The translations under genes and the position numbers were made by a program. A stretch of DNA of 64,000 nucleotides, taken from Allium sativum. Its lineage: Eukaryota; Streptophyta; Magnoliopsida; Asparagales; Amaryllidaceae. The notes below the pieces were generated by a model. That model saw only the letters and a program-made list of their open reading frames with translations. It made no database searches and was not told where the DNA came from. Below, in pieces: positions 35,345-45,730 of this stretch. The DNA is taken from positions 299,327,456 to 299,391,455 of the forward strand of contig CM060922.1 of assembly GCA_030737875.1 (NCBI GenBank). Direction: 5' to 3'. Each line of letters begins with the position of its first letter. Position 1 is the first letter of the stretch.

Positions 35345-35567
35345 GAAATTAAGCAAACGGACTGTGTTTGAAAGGCCCACAATGACCTAACAGCAATGTG
35401 GAGGCCAACGATCTAAGGAATTGTACAACCTAAAAGCCCGAAATGACCTAGAGCATCACATAATCTAAGGCCTTACACGACCTAGCATTACATATGAGTA
35501 ATAATGACCTAACACATGTTAAAGATGTCTAATCTGAAGCTTGTACTAATTTCAATAAATACAAACT
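35345..35567 (+). other. Element F 3' spacer right of the C insertion
   Basis: Non-coding continuation of F, with GACCTAA and TCTAAGG words shared with the left side of C. It ends in the polypurine tract. Confidence 0.6.
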
Positions 35568-35579
35568 TCGAGGGGGAAA
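35568..35579 (+). promoter_or_regulatory. Polypurine tract of element F
   Basis: CGAGGGGGAAA directly before TGATGAAATATGG, which opens the LTR. This composition is common in the Tat and Athila branches. Confidence 0.75.
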
Positions 35580-36585
35580 TGATGAAATATGGCTCATGAG
35601 TATAGCAAGGTTAGGTCGTTCTCATTGCATATCAATAGGTTGTCAGTCCTTAGGTCAGAAAAAGATTTGTTCAAAACACACCATAGACCGTTAAAGGTGA
35701 TAGTCAATCGAGCCCCTAGGGTCGTCCACTTTTAATAGGTCGTTAGGCTTTTTAGCTCGTTCGGCATTTTTGGTCGTCCAGATCTCTTTAGGTCGCTCAG
35801 CTTCCTAAAATCCGTGAAAGCTCTTGGAACGCCAAGAACACAAGTCCGTTGAAGCTTGCAATGCACCCTGCTTCTAAGGTCGCCCATCTTTTAGCTTGCT
35901 CCGCCTTGTTTAGTTCACCAAGCTCTTTGGCCTGCACTGCTTCATATTAAGGCTGTTGGATAACTCCGCCTTTTTGTTCTGTTCCACCGTAAACTTCAAA
36001 GCTTTGGACAACTCTCCTCCAATACGTTTTAGCTTGCCCAGCGACTTAAAGAGGGTTCAGAAAATTTACAACTCTGCCACTTGGTCCAAATCTCGCCTAT
36101 AAATATCCCCCCTCATTCCTTCATTTAATGGGGGACCGAATTCCATGACCCCGTAGGGCTGCCTAAATATTTCTTGAGCATTCTTAAGTGATTTCTATCT
36201 CTCCAAACTCCTTCAATTGAAGATTAAATATGAAATTCGTCATGGTATCTTTTACAATCATACATCCTAGAAATGGAAGATTCTCCATCAATCTCCTTGC
36301 ATATTGTGGAATTCGTCTGCTTCACCACTAAATTGCATAGATTTGAATGAAGCTATTGTGTAAGAAGCAATATGTATGTACTCTTATATGATCCTCAACT
36401 TGTAATCTTTGAATTGATAATGGAAATTGCTATTAAAGTGGACGTAGACCTTTGCTAAGGTTGAACCACTATAAAAATTGATGTCTTTTCACTTTTGTTG
36501 TGATTGTGGCATCTCTTCATACCAATTGGTAAAGTGCAATTTTTTGCACCTTTGGTGTTGAGATTTAATTTGGATTTTAACATCA
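35580..36585 (+). repeat. 3' LTR of element F (1006 bp)
   Basis: Opens TGATG after the polypurine tract and closes CATCA at 36581-36585, a 5-base terminal inverted repeat. The right edge is independently fixed because TNP2 transposase homology on the minus strand stops at this point. The presumed target duplication is ACATC (36586-36590); its partner would be left of the window. Contains TTTAGGTCGYTC repeats in the first half. No gene. The minus-strand ORF at 36455 runs into this LTR only by chance. Confidence 0.75.
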
Positions 36586-36590
36586 ACATC

Positions 36591-37438
36591 TTATTTTCCT
36601 TCTTCATACATAACATAGGCGAGAGATTGTATGTCACAAGCATTACCGGCCAGGAACTATATTTCGAACTCAACATGGAAAATGGATTGAATCCATCTGC
36701 AGCAAGACCAAGCCTAAGATTGTGTGTATCCGATGAAAAAGATTTATACTTTTCATCCACTATTTTCCATGTCGTAGAATCCACGGGATGATGCATTTTT
36801 CCGTCTTTACTTTTATTAGTAAAATGCCATCTTAAATTTTCTGCCATCTTTTGAGATCTATACATTCTTCTAAATCTCGGAATGATTGGGAAATATCTCA
36901 ATACTTTAACTGGAACACCTTGTATAACCTCTTCAGTATCTTGATTTTTCTTCCACCTCGAAGAACCACATTTTGGACAATATTCTAAATCTTTGTATTC
37001 TTTTCCGAAAAGGCAACAGTCATTCTCACATGCGTCTATCTTTTCAAAACCCATGTCGAACACTTTAAGAAATTTCTTGACTTCATATAAGGTATTGGGA
37101 AGAACGTTTTCCTTCGGCAGAAATGTATGTTGTAGAGCTAAAAGCTTATCAAACCCACTATCAGTCAAGCCAGTCTCGCATTTAGGATTATACAAGACGG
37201 TGATACCAGATAATTTTGTGTGATCTAGGAAACCAGGGTATAATGGAGTTTCCGCATCTTCCAAATTCTTGAGTAACTCATCCTCTTTTCTCCGAAAATC
37301 AACGTTATCTTTATCATCATCAAAAAAATCATTATTCATAATATCTTCATTTTCATAGTGAATCATCTTTAATAGATCATATACGCCAAACATATTTGTT
37401 TTCTTCTCTACATTTATCTTTTCATCCTGATTAATCAT
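36591..37438 (-). pseudogene. CACTA transposase TNP2-like, N-terminal part (truncated)
   Basis: Transposase that cuts and joins CACTA termini. Runs from ATG 37438 for about 280 codons. Family landmarks in order: GFDKLLALQHTFLPKENVLPNTLYEVKKFL, ACENDCCLFGKEYKDLEYCPKCGSSRWK (a Cys-rich zinc-like site), VPVKVLRYFPIIPRFRRMY, NLRWH, HPVDSTTWK, LRLGLAADGFNPF and YSSWPVMLVTYNLSP. The expected continuation (LLISGP-type) is missing because F interrupts at 36585/36586; the last ~45 residues of the open frame are translated LTR. The true gene start could lie further upstream in another exon, since TNP2 genes often have introns. Confidence 0.88.
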
Positions 37439-38445
37439 TCACCATCAATGTATCTAGGATCCATTCCTTTTATAATTAAATGGTCAACAATATTTGGTCA
37501 TCGTCGCAACTAAGATTCCGACAGTCTCTACAAGGGCACAATATTTTTTCTACATTTCTTACGTTCCTCTTTGCATCATTCACAAAATTCACTGCCCCTT
37601 GTTGGTACTCTATACTAGTTCTATGACAAAAGTAAAAAAACATACCAAATTTAGTTTTAATATTATATTATATTTCTAAATCTCAAAATATGTATTAAGT
37701 TAAGCATTGCTTTATCACCTATTTAAAAAAACACAATCTTTTTCCGCCATCGATTTATGAAGGCAAATAGGTTTCCAATCTTTTACGTATAAATTGGTTA
37801 TCTGTTGTTAGAAAAAAATAACTACATGTTGAAGTTATTACCCAAAAAGACATCCAAGCATCTTATAAATGATGCACTAACTACCTAGTTCTACTTCAGC
37901 GAACCTGATTATATGCTCAAATAAAATCCACCAGGAACAATTATAAGAGAGAAGGAAAAGAAGTTCCAGCACTACTTTTATCTAAAAATTTATATATTAT
38001 GTGCTTTGCTTTACTGAAACGCGCGCTTCGCATTTGCGCTAGTGCTTCAAGCATGGCGCTTCTATGCGCTTTTCGCATTTAATAACATTGGGTACAAGTA
38101 CTATTATCAACTATAATAGTATAAATCTCCATTCAAAAACTAAATAAGTGTACCCATTTAAAGTTGACAGCAATCAAACAAAATGTTACAGAACCATATA
38201 GGAATATGTTAAATACAAAATGTTATAGGAGATTTGAACATGGCCAAGACAACAGAAGAGAATTATACAATTACATATTGCTCAGAACTATATAGGATAA
38301 AGTCATAAAGAGAAAACAAAGGCTTGAGACATGAGTATCTTATCTACCACTCGGACTAATTTTTGTTAGGCGGGGAGATGTATTTTTTTTGCCGCATCAA
38401 TAATAGGAGTAAAAATACTTTATCTTGCATTTACAAATAAACACC
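37439..38445 (-). other. CACTA 5' subterminal and leader region
   Basis: About 1 kb between the transposase start and the terminal repeat. No other gene. A GCGC-rich stretch (38018-38085) repeats GCGCTT and TTCGCATTT words in both orientations, unlike the AT-rich surroundings, and may be part of the subterminal transposase-binding region. Confidence 0.55.
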
Positions 38446-38483
38446 ACTGATTTTTGCAACAAAAAATCATTTTTCTTGTAGTG
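38446..38483 (-). repeat. CACTA terminal inverted repeat (right end)
   Basis: CACTACAAGAAAAATGATTT followed by TTTGTTGCAAAAATCAGTGG on the minus strand. The first 13 bases are the conserved plant CACTA terminus. Confidence 0.88.
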
Positions 38484-38698
38484 GTGCGAAGTTATTATCA
38501 TCCGCAGACCCGTGTGGGGTTTTCAATCAGCATCCACTGATTATTATTTGCATACTTGGGCGGTATGTAAAATTATCGTCCCAATACTCGTCTGGGGTTT
38601 ACATCACTGTCCATATGAACTTATATACTATTTGGGAGATGGGTGGGTAAAATGTCATCCCAAAATAATTCATAATATAGACGTTTATTTAACAACGT

Positions 38699-38720
38699 GT
38701 ATATATATATATATATATAA
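38699..38720. repeat. (TA)n microsatellite, about 22 bp
   Basis: Short TA run after GTGTA, inside H. Confidence 0.9.
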
Positions 38721-39062
38721 AGTTTAATAGTGATAACATTAAAACTGTATCATCCATCAATCACCAAACAAATATTGCAATCACTGACAATCAACATATA
38801 TTCAGTTATAAGAATAAATAATTATACAAATGAATTGAGTGAGAGAGTTCTCATAAATGTTTCCATTCCATCATTCTTTAATTAATGATTTTTAAAAACG
38901 AGTTCGTAAGAATAAGGCTGATGAAATCTATGAATTAGATAAACTGAAAAGCCACAAACAAAGGCCAAACGATCCGAGCACCGGCCGGGAAAAAGCCTGG
39001 ATGAATCTAGACTATGGACCGAGGTCACTCTGATCGACAGCTTAACCAGTCAACTAGTCCAT

Positions 39063-39150
39063 TTCCGACCAGTCGACTGGTCGGAACCTGGGCAGCTGCC
39101 CAGGTTGGCTACCAGTCGATTGGTTTATTTTGGACCAGTTGACTGGTCTG
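39063..39150. repeat. Palindrome cluster in H (24-bp and 22-bp perfect palindromes plus variants)
   Basis: 39063-39086 is a perfect 24-base palindrome centred on CCAGTCGACTGG. 39085-39106 is a perfect 22-base palindrome centred on GGGCAGCTGCCC; the two share two bases. Degenerate copies ACCAGTCGATTGGT (39111), ACCAGTTGACTGGT (39134) and CCAGTTGACTGGT (39158) follow, with a half-copy at 39045. The theme resembles the GTCGAC clusters of A and B. Confidence 0.85.
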
Positions 39151-40539
39151 TTTTGGGCCAGTTGACTGGTCGCTGTTAAATGGACCATTTTGGTTTTTTC
39201 TTTTTTCCTTTTCTTATATAAATCATTTCCGGCGAACTATGGAAGCTATGCACTTGATCAAGATGATAGTAAGGCCTCATAAGCTCGTCAAAACAACTCA
39301 AGAACACATACACAAACATATGTACATAAAACTGCTATGATTTCGATCATATATTCTAAAATGAACAAATCTCTAACCATAGCTATCCAATGCGATATAA
39401 GCGAATTGTGGAGTTTTAGAACTTGCCGATGCAACAAAGGAACCTCACAATATCGCTAAATCAACTCGTGGCATTTGCATTCGATTGTGCGCACAACCAA
39501 AATGAGAAATTCCAATTGATGGAAACTAAAACTAATGAATCTGAAAGTGTATACTTATCTAACCAATTCATATGCATATGCATATACACAACTCTACATG
39601 AACTAAATTGACACTTTATAAGCCAATAGCTTGTGGCATAGATGTTTTTTCATAAATAGCATACAAAGCTCTCACCTTTGATGGTTAGATGAAAGAAATC
39701 GATCCAATGACAAGTTAGAATAACCTCTCTTCAAAAATTACTCTTGAATCTTCAATTTAAATATTAGTGCACAAATTTATAGAAGTTATGTTATAGGAAA
39801 TGCCACAAATTGAAGAGGAAACAAGATAGAGAAGATGGAGAAGCTTACTCAAGTTATCTCTTTGATTTTCCCCTTGATTTGGGCTTGGATTTGCAAAACC
39901 TAGCTTAGGAATTTTAATTTCCCTTTCCACTCTCCATTTTCTAAATTTTTTGGTTAAGTTTTGAATGAACGAGGGGAGGGGCTGATTTGGGGCACTTAAG
40001 TGAAGTGGGCTAAGTTGGCTAACCAAGCCCTAACCAAAGTTCTGTTTTTCACGAACTTGAAACATATCGAAACTTATAGTTTCCGAGCACGCAAACGACA
40101 TTTCGAACTCAATGAAAGTGGTTTCAAGTCCAAATTCGTCTATATGCCAAAAGTGATATTTGGTCTTATATCCAATGGAAAAGACCACAACTCCTCCAAC
40201 TCTAAAGGCATCGATGCTTATAGTTCATGCAAACGGCATTTTGAATTCAATGGAAGTGTTTTCGGGTCCAAATTCATCTGTATGCAAAATGTGAGTTCTC
40301 TACGAGTTATGTATAACTTTTAAAAATATGTTTAAATTCCATAGCGACTATTATAAATTTTAATTTAGACATAACTTATAATTTATAAAGTGAAATCTCA
40401 ATTTCATATACTCATTCAAAAATTACAATTCAAAACATCCCAACGTTTCTTGTTTTATCCAATTCTGATTTATATTGAATTCTATATATTCATTCAAAGT
40501 TTAAAATCAAAAATTTCAAACTACCATGCCATTTCGAGT

Positions 40540-40693
40540 TAGCAATCTGATCTCCATTTCTCTACTTTTCTGGTTGCATGCGGGCTGGGTTGGAATATCT
40601 GTAAAAGTAACAAAACAATACCCAAGTAATATTTATTTATATACAAAAGATAAGATATAAGAGCATAAAATAAACACATTTTTATGTTAATCA
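40540..40693 (-). repeat. Truncated 3' LTR of element D (154 bp)
   Basis: Identical, as far as I can read, over all 154 bases to 63084-63237, the sense-strand start of the 5' LTR. The remaining ~820 bases of LTR are missing: left of 40540 the sequence becomes H. This is a deletion breakpoint, not an insertion, since no element terminus is present on either side. Confidence 0.9.
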
Positions 40694-40694
40694 G

Positions 40695-40712
40695 ATACCC
40701 CCACACTTATCT
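40695..40712 (-). promoter_or_regulatory. Polypurine tract of element D
   Basis: On the minus strand AGATAAGTGTGGGGGTAT precedes the LTR start TGATTAACA, after ACTCGAGGACGAGTAAA, a phrase common upstream of Athila/Tat 3' LTRs. Confidence 0.75.
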
Positions 40713-41650
40713 TTTACTCGTCCTCGAGTAAAACAAAAATTAAAAACTAACTAGATAGGTCACACTTTCGTAGGAAACACGATTGCATTGAGCGTATGCA
40801 ACAAGCCGTTAAACCTTTAGGTATCCCTAGTAGGACGAGTAGTGTCTCGTGAGGGTTTTCAGCGGATACTACCCACAAAATCCAAATGCAGTATGTGTGG
40901 ATCTAATGTAACTACATGAATGCAATGGTTATATACAAAAAAACAAAAAACAAAAATGACAACACGATTTGCTTTAGGAAAGTGGTACAACAAATTAAGT
41001 TAACAATTTCTAGTCAGTTGATTTTATTTTAGATACCTCAACTTGTCACAAATTTTCAATATAAATCAAGTTTTCAAATGTTAAATTCCAGTTTGGCCAG
41101 TTAGTTCGATTGATAACATAGTGCAGCCATGAAATAGATTCTTAGTTTGCTTGGCACAGTTTGCAAAGTGGTATTCTAATTTCCATGTGTATGGCTAGTC
41201 AAATCAATAAGGTCAAGAAGTGTTTGGGCATCATCGCTTATTCTTTATTCTATAAAATTTTAAAATTTATGATTAAGTACATACACCTAACTTAGAAGAC
41301 CAAGGTTTACCACCCATGCACTGCCTCGCGGACTAACGGAGAGTGGGTAAAGAGTTTGGCGGATTGTGCAGGCCGACTTTGACTTTGTCAATAACGTGTC
41401 GGTAATCCTTAGGTGTCCAATCTCATGAAATGAGACCAAGATATTCCAACGCTGACTTTGTTAACAACATGTCGGATAGAGCTTGGCGGGTTTGCACACC
41501 AACGCTAGATATACAAGCAATGTTGGATACCCTTAGATTACTATTATTATTATTGAATTTATAAGCACAAAAGAGAGTTACGCGAATTCAACTTAACACA
41601 ACTTAGTTTTAAAGATTTTGAAAAGCCAATATAAGTATTTTAAGTCCTCC
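40713..41650 (-). other. 3' untranslated part of element D, left of E
   Basis: About 940 bases without a recognisable reading frame. A small ATT run occurs at 41541-41554. Two GACTTTG...CAATAACGTGTCGG-like phrases (41360-41400 and 41440-41475) look like a short local duplication. Confidence 0.55.
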
Positions 41651-41655
41651 ACTTA
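41651..41655. repeat. Left target-site duplication of element E (ACTTA)
   Basis: ACTTA at 41651-41655 matches ACTTA at 54274-54278. Confidence 0.95.
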
Positions 41656-43715
41656 TGTGATGACCCCGTTCCTCGTACAGACGACGGCAAGGGCAATCCT
41701 TGGAATATAACACAGAAAACAGATAATAGCAGAACAGAAATAAATAAATACACCAGATAATGTACAATAGAATATACTGGATAAACATAATCATCAGAGT
41801 TACACAGTATACAGGATCATACTTATTACAAATACAGTTCAACTATCATAAATGTCTACAGCGGAAACAAACATAATATGTACAATAGGAGCTGAACAGC
41901 ATAAAAAGAGATAAATGATAGAATCCATCTTCAGCTCCAGCTATCCAGAGAAAGACAGCTAAAACCTGAATACAAGGCTGCCCGTATAGAAAAAGGGGCA
42001 CCCGAGTTCGAAAGTGAAACAAACTACGAGTCAGTCATGGGACTGGTATGAGAAATCTACTCAACACATTGTAAATATGGCTAATCACAGGACCACGCCA
42101 CTTTCGTAGAACGGGTTTACTCCATCGGATTGTCAGGGCTTTAAAACAAATAATTCTTTTAAACATCACAATGCTTTTTATAAAAATGAAGCCATTATAA
42201 GACTCAGTTCCCATCACATAATGCAACGCAAACTAGAGGATAGAGTTTTACCTTATAATGGCCAAAATATGCTTGATACGAATAAAACAAAAGCATTTGA
42301 TATTATTACTAGTGTTTATAGGTTTCGAAAACAATTTCAATCATAACTATCAATCATAGACGGCATGGGTACCATATATCATGTCGCCATATATATATAC
42401 AATCAAAACCGCACAATCATTTATTTCGAGATTGGATTTCCATCATGAACCAAGGCAAAAGATAGTCCTTACCGACTTCGAGACAATCTAGCCCATGTCT
42501 CAGGCACAGCCGCAACCGTACCTTGGATCGTCAGGGCCGGTCCACACGAAGTGGACTATAATGCCTGAACAATGCGTTTCTCCACCCTTTGGGGCGTAAA
42601 TGAGCCAACGAATGACTCCGTCGGTCCCGGATCGACCGATATAACCGAAGCGCCTCGCAACAGTAACAACCACATAAGTCAAACTCGTCAGGGCATGTAA
42701 AACCACTGACGTCACTTCTAGCTAGAAAGAAAACGCACGTCCCCCCTGATGTCCTCTCCCGTTTCTGGTTCATACCAAGGTGTGAGGTTCGCGAATTCAC
42801 GTTGTACACAAAGCTACGCCACACAGGCGGTGCTTTGATCATCACCACAAGACTTTGCTTTTCAACAGAAGCCTTGATCACTGCATCTTAGCATGCCACA
42901 CAGGCAATTCACACCATGCAACTGATGGCTATCAATCACACAGAATAAATTCCAATGTCAGACACACTGTCCATTTACTAGTCCGTCCCGGGTCTGAACA
43001 AAACCGGAGGCACTATATACCTCGCAAACCCATCGACCTCCACGTACGTCTGGACGATCACCACTCATTATCCATCTTTCGGGATGCCTCCCAATGAGGA
43101 CATCAGTTACCATCCAAACGAGGTGAAGATCTCCGGTCTTCGACCACCGTCTTCATCTTCGATTTCTTATCGTCGATTCAGTTATTCAGAATGGGATAAA
43201 CCCGGTCTTTCTGAACAACTCATGTATATAATAAACAAGTGCAACACAAACACACATACGCATCATTTCTATTCACTAGTCGCTAACCGTAAATCAGTAA
43301 GAGAACGATTTCCCAAATATTAACCCCGAAGGCCGAAACCAACATCAGATCAACACCCAGGAAACCATTCGACTTAGCCAACCTTCAGTTAGTTTCTAAA
43401 TTTCACATCCATATCGTTTATAATATTTTATAACGATTTATCGCTATTTTTATTTATTTTAAAATAGCCAATTTATTCAAAACGACGCTTCGGGCCAAAA
43501 CGCGGCCGTGGCGCTGTTTTTCTTCAGATTTGATTTACACATATCTGAAAATCTAACCGTTGGATCTTCACAAAATTTACATCATTAGAAATATCTTTTC
43601 AAAACGAATCCAACGGTTCCAGTTTTGGGAAAATCCGATGGTCGGATCTCCCGGTACAATCGTTTGAAGTTTCGATTTCAAAATACGAACTGCAGCGTCG
43701 TTATTTGATTTAATA

Positions 43716-43757
<42 letters not shown>

Positions 43758-44289
43758 ATCGACTCTGGCGTTGTTTTTCTTCAGATTTGAATTAAACATT
43801 CCAGACAATCCAACCGTCGGATCTTTACAAAGTTGGTGTCGTTGGAAAGGTATTCCCAAAGCGAACCCAACGGTTTCGGTTTCGGGAAAATCCGATGGTC
43901 GGATCTCCCGCACTAATCGTTTGAAATCACGGTTTCAAAACACGAACTGCAGCTTCGTTATTCGATATATTTCAGTATTATTTATATATATATATATCGA
44001 TTCTTTGATTTCAAAGCTATATTCTTTTCATACATTTGATAAAAATGATGTTTTTGTCCAACATACATTCACTTCGACACTTCACTATTTTTAACAATTC
44101 ATGTATATAGTACAAATGTGTTTTTTATTGTAAAACGATTTATTTCAAAACACGACTATTTTATATAGTTAATATAGGTGATAAAAATAGGATTTTTATT
44201 ATAAAACAATTTATTTCAAAACAAGATTATTTTATATAGTTAATATAGGTGGTAAAGATAGGATTTTTATTGTAAATCAATTTATTTCA

Positions 44290-44950
44290 AAACACGAATA
44301 CCATTCAACACATGAATTTCAATTCAACGAATGAATTTCGATTCAACACATGAAGGTTTTCTGTAGTTTATATATATAGACAAAAAGGTGATTTTTATAT
44401 TTAAAACACGAATACCATTCAACACATGAATTTCTATTCAACGAATGAATTTCAATGCAACACATGAAGGTTTTCTATAGTTTATACATATAGATAAAAA
44501 GGTGATTTTTATATTTAAAACACGAATACCATTCAACACATGAATTTCAATTCAACGAATGAATTTCGATTCAACACATGAATGTTTTCTATAGTTTGTA
44601 TATATAGAGTAAAAGTGTTATTTTTATTGTTAAAACAATTTATTCAAAACACGAATACCATTCAACACACGAATTTCAATTCAACGAATGAATTTCAATT
44701 CAACACATGAGAGTTTTCTATATTTTGTATATATATATATATAGTAAAAATGTGTTTTTTATTGTAAAACCATTCATTTCAAAACACGATTATTTTATAT
44801 AGTTCATATAGATGTTAAAAATATGATTTTTATTATAAAACAATTTATTTCAAAACACAAATACCATTCAACACATGAATATGATTCAACGAATGAATTT
44901 CTATTCAACACATGAAGGTTTTCTATTCAACATACGAATATAGTTTCAAC
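44290..44950. repeat. Tandem array with unit ACGAATACCATTCAACACATGAAT..., LTR E left
   Basis: Unit starts near 44294, 44408, 44522, 44651 and 44857: spacing 114, 114, 129, 206. Each unit holds two CAACACATGAA words, GGTTTTCTATAGTTT and a short TATA run. The other LTR keeps the same five units and spacing (51250, 51364, 51478, 51607, 51817). Confidence 0.8.
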
Positions 44951-45283
44951 AAAGGAAAATAATTCAAACACATGAATATTATTCAAAATTTCTGCAGCAT
45001 AACGGCACGGTAGTTAAAACCGGGACCGTCCCTAGTACGGCTCCTCGCTCTACCTTAAAGCCTCGCAGCTTTTGACAATGGGGAATCATGCATCTAGTTC
45101 GCAAGCAGGCGGCATGTATATTTTTTTTCATTTCCACAAACTAATCCTATGTGGCTTCATCCAAATATTTCTCAAACACAAACGGATATTTTTCAACCAC
45201 AATCAATCAATTTCAACCACAAACAATTATAATCAAACATTCGCTATATACCAATTTTCACACCAATCACAATCAATAAATAT

Positions 45284-45303
45284 CGTCCATGGTTTGTGGA
45301 CGA
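45284..45303. repeat. Conserved hairpin CGTCCATGGTTTGTGGACGA, copy 1 in LTR E left
   Basis: Stem CGTCCA and TGGACG with a 7-base loop, followed by GGGGCG and a TA microsatellite. Further copies: 12561, 33671, 45711, 52247 and 52654. Confidence 0.85.
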
Positions 45304-45309
45304 GGGGCG

Positions 45310-45341
<32 letters not shown>

Positions 45342-45710
45342 AGCATTTCAATTCTATTCAACACATATATAATTTTTACAATGCATATATAACTTATATA
45401 TCGAACGTACAACTTATATAACGCTTATACAAGAGGTGTACAATGCTTATATAACTCGTACATCGACTATATAATTTATACATCGTCCTTTTCCATATCA
45501 TTTATAAATTAGAAATCTCACATTTCATATATATATATCGCTTTCACATCATATATATATTTATATATATATATATATATTGTTTTCACATTTTATATAT
45601 ATATCGTTATTTTCACTTTAAATATATATGATATTTTCACTTCACATCGCGATCAATTTATTTCATTTCACATCACGATCAATTTTCACACAGAATACAA
45701 TCAAACAAGT

Positions 45711-45730
45711 CGTCCATGGTTTGTGGACGA
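45711..45730. repeat. Conserved hairpin, copy 2 in LTR E left
   Basis: Same 20 bases as at 45284, followed by TGGGGAG. C LTRs have one such hairpin each, E LTRs two. Confidence 0.85.

Larger units (their letters stand above)
3667..36585 (+). mobile_element. Element F: Tat-lineage Ty3/gypsy retrotransposon, degenerate, split by A and C
   Basis: Assembled from 3667-8932 and 35345-36585 on either side of element C. In order: decayed gag, non-coding stretch, hairpin satellite, non-coding stretch, antisense ORF, spacer, polypurine tract and 3' LTR. No protease, RT, RNase H or integrase reading frame is seen between gag and the antisense ORF, so this copy is non-autonomous or has lost pol. Its 5' LTR and leader lie left of A, off-window. 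Assignment to the Tat clade (Ogre, Retand and Grande relatives) rests on the gag sequence and on the reverse-oriented ORF near the 3' LTR, which is known in parts of that clade. Confidence 0.65.
36586..38483 (-). mobile_element. Element G: 5' part of a CACTA (En/Spm) DNA transposon, cut by F
   Basis: The right end reads, on the minus strand, CACTACAAGAAAAATGATTT, the classic CACTA terminus, at 38483. A TNP2-type transposase starts about 1 kb inside and is truncated where the LTR of F begins. The rest of the transposon should lie left of F, beyond the window. The 3-bp target duplication cannot be checked; the flanking bases are GTG. It is immobile in this state. Confidence 0.85.
38484..40539. 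repeat. Element H: truncated LTR fragment(s) related to C/E
   Basis: No gene. Three stretches resemble the C/E group: CAGACCCGTGTGGGGTTTT near 38503 (compare 47790 in E), CAGTTATAAGAATAAATAATTATA...GTGAGAGAGTTCTCA near 38798-38853 (compare 45755-45805) and AAATTTCAAACTACCATGCCATTT near 40510-40533 (compare 54091-54113). Between them, 38880-39650 has its own palindrome cluster and a plus-strand TATA-like TATATAAAT (39215), which could be another LTR piece. The right end is cut at 40539 by a join to the D remnant. Orientation is mixed or unclear. Confidence 0.5.

Noticed and set aside
36455..36585. C-terminal ~45 residues of the TNP2 reading frame
   Set aside because: Translated from the LTR of element F after the insertion point, not transposase.
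38484..40539. A host gene in the region between the CACTA element and D
   Set aside because: Frames are short (under 110 codons), no known domain, and several parts match LTR sequence of E.
41661..41842. Hydrophobic YYLF-type frame (41609-41842 minus) as a small membrane protein
   Set aside because: Falls across the E LTR start and D flank, so it cannot be an old gene; hydrophobicity follows from AT-rich DNA.
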